NCBI GenBank assembly: GCA_949096025.1
Contig: CARXKP010000005.1
Coordinates: 1 to 52,410, forward strand
Reading direction: 5' to 3'
DNA from: an uncultured Eubacteriales bacterium
GTDB lineage: Bacteria; Bacillota; Clostridia; Christensenellales; UBA1242
Length of the DNA stretch: 52,410 nucleotides
Positions 47,886 through 52,410 of the stretch are shown one piece after another; position 1 is the stretch's first letter, and the number at the start of each line of letters is the position of its first letter. Both the position numbers and the translations under genes were made by a program. The notes below the pieces were generated by a model. The model searched no databases and was not told the DNA's origin. It saw nothing but the letters and a program-made list of their open reading frames with translations.

Positions 47886-49722
47886 AGAAAAAATAGTAAA
47901 AGAAGTAACAGAAGATTTTAATATTCGTGCTCAAAAAAGAAAAAGTTTTGATCTTATATGGCAAATAAATATGAACTTTTTAATGGGCAATCAATATTGT
48001 AACATTGGTTATGGTGGCAACCTTGAAGAATCTGACCGACAATTCTTTTGGCAGGAAAGAGAGATTTTTAACCATATTTCACCAATATATGATATAAGAT
48101 TTGCTAAATTATCTAAAATTAAGCCTTCAATAAATATAATTCCTGCGACTAATGATGAAAGAGATAAAGAAACTGCAAAAGTATCAAAAAAGATTTATAA
48201 TTCAGTTAAAAATAAGCTGGATATAGATGATAAGATTAACCAGGCAATTAAGTGGGCTGAGGTTTGTGGTACTTCTTTTTATAAGGTCGGTTGGAATTCG
48301 AGTGCCGGTCAAACTATTGCCAAAGATGATAGTGGAAGAGAAATAAAAAGTGGCGAGGTTGAGATAACTGTAGTTAGTCCGTTTGAAATTTATCCAGACT
48401 CTTCAACTAGGGAAAATTTGGAAGAGTGTCAAAGTATTATTCACGCAAGAGCTTTTTCTTCAGCGCAGATTAAAGATATGTATGGTATTACTCTTAAAGG
48501 AAAAAAAGTAAATACTTATGCCCTTGACAATGTAAGTACTGGTATTGGCGGATTAGGATTTAACGGAACTAGTACTAAAATTATTGAAAATATTAAAGAT
48601 AACAGCGAAGTTGTCATTGAAAGATATGTAAGACCAACTATTGAATGTCCAAATGGAAGGTTAACCATTGTTGCTGGTGATAAACTGGTTTATGATGGAG
48701 ATTTACCTTATGTCTTTGATGATAAAAAAAGAGATTTCCCATTTATCAGACAGACAAGCAATCTTGAACCAGGTTCTTTTTGGGGAACAAGTATTATTGA
48801 AAGATTAATACCTGTGCAGAGAGCATATAATGCGGTTAAAAATAGAAAACACGAATTTATTAATAGATTATCTTTAGGCGTATTATCAGTTGAAGATGGA
48901 TCAGTAGACTTAGAAAATCTTGAGGATGAGGGCTTGTGTCCTGGTAAAGTACTTGTTTACAGGCAGGGAGCGAGTGAGCCAAAGTATCTTGAAAGTGAAA
49001 GTTTACCTAGTGGAATAGAGGCAGAAGAAAAAAATCTTCTTGAAGAATTTAAAACCATAAGTGGTGTTAATGATCTTGTTGGAGAGGAGATGTTTTCATC
49101 TCAAATGAGTGGAGTTGCTCTTGAACTTATGATTTCTCAGGATGAAACTCGATTAAATGCATCAGTTGAAAGCATTTATAGAGCAACAAAACTTATAGCA
49201 AAGAAGGTGCTTCAGTTATACAAACAATTTGCGATTATACCACGACTTGCCAAGGTTGTTGGCGAAAACGGACAAATTGAAATGTTCTATTTTTCAACCA
49301 GTGATATTACAAGTGATGATATTGAAATTGAATATCAGAAAGATGGACTAAAAACCTTATCTCAACGAAGAGATATGATAATGACACTCCTCGATAAAGG
49401 AGTTCTATCAGATGAAAATAATCAACTTAATAATAAAATGAAAGCTAAAATTATGGAAATGTTAGGAATGGGTATATGGGAAAATGCCCAGGATGTTTCA
49501 GAACTTCATATTAAAAAAGCAGATAATGAAAATTTAAAAATGTTAAATGGAGAGATGATTACAGTTAGCGAGATAGATGACCACGATTTACATATAAATG
49601 AACACATTGCTTTTATGCTTGGTCAAGATTTTGAAAATGCTTCTAAGAAAAATGAAGAACTTGAAAAGTTATTTATGCAGCACATTAATAATCATAAAAA
49701 ATTAAACAAAACGGAGGGTTAA
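47872..49722 (+). CDS. Phage portal protein (P22 gp1-like)
   Basis: The protein has 616 aa. The N-terminal half has FNHISPIYDIRFAKLSK and INIIPATNDERDKETAKV, and WAEVCGTSFYKVGW followed by VVSPFEIYPDSS, all typical of portals of the P22 and related podo-/siphovirus group. The rest has the long C-terminal helices. It forms the dodecameric ring at the head vertex through which DNA is packaged. An ATG one codon downstream is equally possible as start. Full length with no stop or frameshift. Confidence 0.87.
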   Translation: MMTNEEKIVKEVTEDFNIRAQKRKSFDLIWQINMNFLMGNQYCNIGYGGNLEESDRQFFWQEREIFNHISPIYDIRFAKLSKIKPSINIIPATNDERDKETAKVSKKIYNSVKNKLDIDDKINQAIKWAEVCGTSFYKVGWNSSAGQTIAKDDSGREIKSGEVEITVVSPFEIYPDSSTRENLEECQSIIHARAFSSAQIKDMYGITLKGKKVNTYALDNVSTGIGGLGFNGTSTKIIENIKDNSEVVIERYVRPTIECPNGRLTIVAGDKLVYDGDLPYVFDDKKRDFPFIRQTSNLEPGSFWGTSIIERLIPVQRAYNAVKNRKHEFINRLSLGVLSVEDGSVDLENLEDEGLCPGKVLVYRQGASEPKYLESESLPSGIEAEEKNLLEEFKTISGVNDLVGEEMFSSQMSGVALELMISQDETRLNASVESIYRATKLIAKKVLQLYKQFAIIPRLAKVVGENGQIEMFYFSTSDITSDDIEIEYQKDGLKTLSQRRDMIMTLLDKGVLSDENNQLNNKMKAKIMEMLGMGIWENAQDVSELHIKKADNENLKMLNGEMITVSEIDDHDLHINEHIAFMLGQDFENASKKNEELEKLFMQHINNHKKLNKTEG

Positions 49723-49723
49723 T

Positions 49724-50431
49724 ATGGAAGAAAATAGAGAACAACCGATTATAATGCCAGCAACCGCTTTAAACGCAGCAGAGGAGAATAGTGCTATGAG
49801 CGAAATCGGCTCTCAAAATGGCGAACTTGGTAAATTTAAAAATTCAAAAGCATTGTTGGATGCATACAACAATCTTCAGTCGGAGTTTACTAAAAAGTGC
49901 CAAATGCTAAGTCAGTTACAAAAAGATAAAACAGATAATTTATTAGATAAATCTTGTGAAAGCAAAGAAAATGTTGATAATTTAACAAAAAATCAAGAAA
50001 TCGACACAAAAAACAGTGAAAAAACCGAAATTATTGATGTTAATTATAAAACTATCAAAGAAAAATCTAATGAAGAAGAATTAAATTTGTTCCTTAAAAA
50101 TAACTTTGATGCAAGCAAATATATAGATGAAATTAAGGACAAGTCCTTGAATTTATCAAATCAAAACCCTTATGAGATTGCTTGGGCAAAGGTACTTCTT
50201 AGTCATATTAAAGAGGGAAATAAAACAAGCGATCCAATTATCAATCAATATGTTTTATCTGATGAAAATGTAAGAAATAAAATTTTAGAAGAATATCTTA
50301 CAAGTTTAAATAATTCTAAGCCACCAATTATTATATCTTCACAGAGCGGAGAGCGGCTGTCCAGCGTTATTGAGGACAGCCCAAAAACGCTTGCCGAGGC
50401 TAAAAAATTGGTTGATAAAATGTTTAGTTAA
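49724..50431 (+). CDS. Phage scaffold / capsid assembly protein
   Basis: The protein has 235 aa, between portal and capsid genes, the classical scaffold position. It is highly charged and coiled-coil rich (KALLDAYNNLQSEFTKKCQMLSQLQKDK near residue 40), with a disordered N- and D-rich middle and a helical, basic end. Assigned by position and composition. ACGGAGGG precedes the ATG. Confidence 0.75.
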   Translation: MEENREQPIIMPATALNAAEENSAMSEIGSQNGELGKFKNSKALLDAYNNLQSEFTKKCQMLSQLQKDKTDNLLDKSCESKENVDNLTKNQEIDTKNSEKTEIIDVNYKTIKEKSNEEELNLFLKNNFDASKYIDEIKDKSLNLSNQNPYEIAWAKVLLSHIKEGNKTSDPIINQYVLSDENVRNKILEEYLTSLNNSKPPIIISSQSGERLSSVIEDSPKTLAEAKKLVDKMFS

Positions 50432-50492
50432 CAATTTTAAATTGTTTTTCCAGATAAATATTGATCATTACTAATTTAATAATGGAGGAAAA

Positions 50493-51695
50493 ATGGTAAC
50501 ATTAAATACTGCTGAAAGTGCATTAAAAAATGTCTATCTTGGCGTTGTTGCAAACCAACTTAATGTAAATGCAAATCCACTTTTAGCAAAAATTAAAAAA
50601 TCTACTAAAGATGTGTGGGGAAAGGAAGTAAGAAAACTTGCGCCTTTTGGAATCAACGGTGGTATTGGTGCAGGTAGTGAAACTGATGCTCTTCCTACTC
50701 CATCTGGAAATGGTTATGTGCAATTTATTGCAGACCTTAAAAACCTTTATGGTAAAATTGAAATTTCTGATAAAGCAGTAAGAGCATCAGCAAACAATAT
50801 TGGTGCTTTTGTCAATCTTTTATCAGACGAAATGGAAGGACTTGTAAAAGCAAGTTCATTTAACCTTGGTAGAATGTTGTATGGCGATGGTAGTGGGAAA
50901 CTCGCAACAGCATCTGCAGTAACTGGAACAACTGTTACTTGCGATAAAGTAAACAACTTAATTGAAGGTATGCTTATTGATGTTTTTACTGGTTCTACAA
51001 AGAAAAATACTGCACCTTTAAAAATTACTTATGTAGATAGAGTAAATAAAAAGTTTAATTATTCTACAACATCTTCTGTAACTATTGCGACAAACGATGT
51101 GTTTTATGTTCAAGGTTCAAAAGATTATGAAATAAGTGGACTTGGTAAAATATTTGATACCAGTGCAACTTCAATTTATGGTGTAAGCAAAACTGATTAC
51201 CCTTGGCTTAAGCCTTATGTATCTTCAACATCAACAGAAATTAGTGATATTCTTATTCAACAGGCTATTGATTTTCTTGATATGAATAATGATAGTAAAA
51301 TTAACTTTATATCTTGTTCAAGTGTTGTAAGACGAGCATATCAGGAATATCTTGGTGCTTATAGAAGAAATATTGATATTGCAGAACTTGATGGTGGATA
51401 TAAGACTATAGCACACAATGGTATTCCAGTGGTAGCCGATAGATTTGTTGATGACGATACTATGTATTTGTTAAACACAAATGATTTCACTCTCCACGAA
51501 CTTTGTGATTGGCAATGGCTTGAAGGAGAAGACGGAAGAATTTTAAAACAAAATCAGGGTTATCCAACGTATAGTGCAACTCTTGTTAAATATGCAGAAC
51601 TTATATGTGATAAGCCTTGTGGACAAGCAAAGATTAAAGGAATAAAATCAACAGTTACTAATCCATTTGTTTCCAACAGCGAAGCAAAAGCATAA
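50493..51695 (+). CDS. Phage major capsid protein
   Basis: The protein has 400 aa and an HK97-like fold is expected. Features: N-terminal helix NTAESALKNVYLGVVANQLN, then GINGGIGAGSETDALP, LKNLYGKIEISDKA, the P-domain-like GKIFDTSATSIYGVSK and the late KTIAHNGIPVVADRFV strand, typical of capsid proteins in Clostridia phages. The start has TGGAGGAAAA. A strong terminator directly behind it, not expected in the middle of a head operon, suggests that capsid mRNA is made in excess. Confidence 0.87.
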   Translation: MVTLNTAESALKNVYLGVVANQLNVNANPLLAKIKKSTKDVWGKEVRKLAPFGINGGIGAGSETDALPTPSGNGYVQFIADLKNLYGKIEISDKAVRASANNIGAFVNLLSDEMEGLVKASSFNLGRMLYGDGSGKLATASAVTGTTVTCDKVNNLIEGMLIDVFTGSTKKNTAPLKITYVDRVNKKFNYSTTSSVTIATNDVFYVQGSKDYEISGLGKIFDTSATSIYGVSKTDYPWLKPYVSSTSTEISDILIQQAIDFLDMNNDSKINFISCSSVVRRAYQEYLGAYRRNIDIAELDGGYKTIAHNGIPVVADRFVDDDTMYLLNTNDFTLHELCDWQWLEGEDGRILKQNQGYPTYSATLVKYAELICDKPCGQAKIKGIKSTVTNPFVSNSEAKA

Positions 51696-51707
51696 TTAAC
51701 TTAAACT

Positions 51708-51749
51708 GGGCAAAAAACGGTGAAAATATAATGTTTTTTGCCCTTTTTT
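51708..51749 (+). terminator. Terminator after the capsid gene
   Basis: GGGCAAAAAAC (51708-51718) and GTTTTTTGCCC (51733-51743) form a perfect 11-bp stem, followed by six T. Confidence 0.9.
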
Positions 51750-51815
51750 AAGAAAAAAATAAAGAATTCTTAAATTAAAAGGCAACTTTTTAAATTTAAG
51801 ATAAAAGAGGATGAA

Positions 51816-52133
51816 ATGAAAAATCTTATTAAAATAGATTGCGACAATTTCTTTATAAGCGAAAGACTAAAATTTATTGATAGTAGTTATGTTATATATT
51901 ATAACCTAAGTGACCGATGCTATGAAGTACATTCTATAGAACAATATAAAAATAGTTATTGTTTTAAAGTGCCATATAGAGAACTTGACGAACGAACTCT
52001 TTTCTTTGCCAAAAAGACAAGAAGTGAAAATAGATATAAACTTATTAAGGAAATTGAAGAAAATAATCGTCTTTTATATGAAAAAAACATAAAAAATCAA
52101 GTTAATTTACTTAAGGAGGCAATATGCTTGTAA
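51816..52133 (+). CDS. Small phage head/connector-region protein, unknown
   Basis: The protein has 105 aa, soluble, starting MKNLIKIDCDNFFISERLKF after AGAGGATG. Mixed beta N-terminal half and helical, charged C-terminal half. Located directly after the capsid terminator; the position suggests a connector or head-tail protein. It overlaps the next start by 10 nt. Confidence 0.68.
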   Translation: MKNLIKIDCDNFFISERLKFIDSSYVIYYNLSDRCYEVHSIEQYKNSYCFKVPYRELDERTLFFAKKTRSENRYKLIKEIEENNRLLYEKNIKNQVNLLKEAICL

Positions 52134-52410
52134 AAGATGTGATTATAAAAGCCTGTGATTTTATTGATAATGATTCCTTGTCTGAGTTGCTTAAAAATAA
52201 TCTTTCTTTAAGCGACGAATTGCAAGATATGCTTAATAAACTTATTAAATGCTTTAATTTGGTTCGTAATGAAATTGCTAGTGAGTACTTGCCTATTGTT
52301 AAAATTGATGTCGTTAGACCTAGTCAAAATAAAATAGAATTAACTGCTCTTTCATCAAAGTTACTTGAAGTTATCTCAATAAGAGATAGTAAGGGTCATA
52401 CTTTAAAGTA
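52124..52410 (+). CDS. Phage protein, truncated by the window edge
   Basis: ATG at 52124 with AAGGAGG just upstream; the frame is open to the end of the window (95 residues visible). The start MLVKDVIIKACDFIDND and the helical continuation resemble head-tail connector or adaptor proteins found after capsid genes. Later part ELTALSSKLLEVISIRD. Incomplete, so no firm assignment. Confidence 0.62.
   Translation, partial: MLVKDVIIKACDFIDNDSLSELLKNNLSLSDELQDMLNKLIKCFNLVRNEIASEYLPIVKIDVVRPSQNKIELTALSSKLLEVISIRDSKGHTLK

Overview
The window looks like a low-GC, Gram-positive-type chromosome from the Clostridia / uncultured gut Firmicutes. The reasons are strong AT bias, TTGACA/TATAAT promoters, GGAGG-type ribosome binding sites, a T-box leader, a CIRCE-controlled hrcA-grpE-dnaK-dnaJ operon, the holB-ricT-trmN6 gene order known from Bacillus, and SpoVB-type and RicT proteins. 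I cannot name the species from sequence alone.

Layout. 1-7500: a T-box-controlled archaeal-type aspartyl-tRNA synthetase; a degenerate AAA-like protein beside a very long metallopeptidase/VWA protein; a kinase-CYTH fusion; an S51 peptidase; a leftward PnuC vitamin transporter. 7660-12600: a SpoVB/MurJ-type flippase and a secreted SIMPL protein, then five consecutive leftward XRE regulators divergent from a SLOG-fold protein whose promoter carries a 16-bp direct repeat. 12700-20200: UppP, a Ca2+-type P-ATPase, two related small unknown proteins, then holB-ricT-trmN6-MazG-like. 20200-29800: HD and GrpB proteins (leftward), then a tight phosphorelay / c-di-GMP operon (hybrid kinase; REC-HD-GYP-PAS-GGDEF; Hpt), small unknown genes, an iron alcohol dehydrogenase and a YhhN protein. 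29900-31850: leftward unknown (ADP-ribosyltransferase-like?), histidine-phosphatase-like and membrane proteins.

31953-37354 is a compact integrated element of about 5.4 kb at the 3' end of tRNA-Ser(GCU). It has a large serine recombinase, a CI/Cro-like regulator pair with repeated palindromic operators, small unknown genes, a large GC-rich cruciform (probable rolling-circle origin) and an HUH Rep. The 7-bp core CCGCCAA occurs at both ends. If the ends are joined, the recombinase frame runs on into the right end and stops exactly at a terminator hairpin, so the attP site appears to lie inside the 3' end of the recombinase gene and integration swaps the protein's tail.

37600-47050: an unknown protein, a gene remnant, a DUF1622 protein, the heat-shock operon, a Cys/Asn-rich protein, a YkvI-like transporter and an SsuBC-like ABC pair without a binding protein. 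47381-52410 (window end): a phage head module (small packaging-like protein, Cys-rich protein, portal, scaffold, capsid, connector-region genes). The large terminase expected before the portal is absent.

At least four genes (spoVB-like, holB, grpB-like, ykvI-like) lack a ribosome binding site and have a -10-like hexamer exactly 6 nt before the ATG, suggesting leaderless transcripts.
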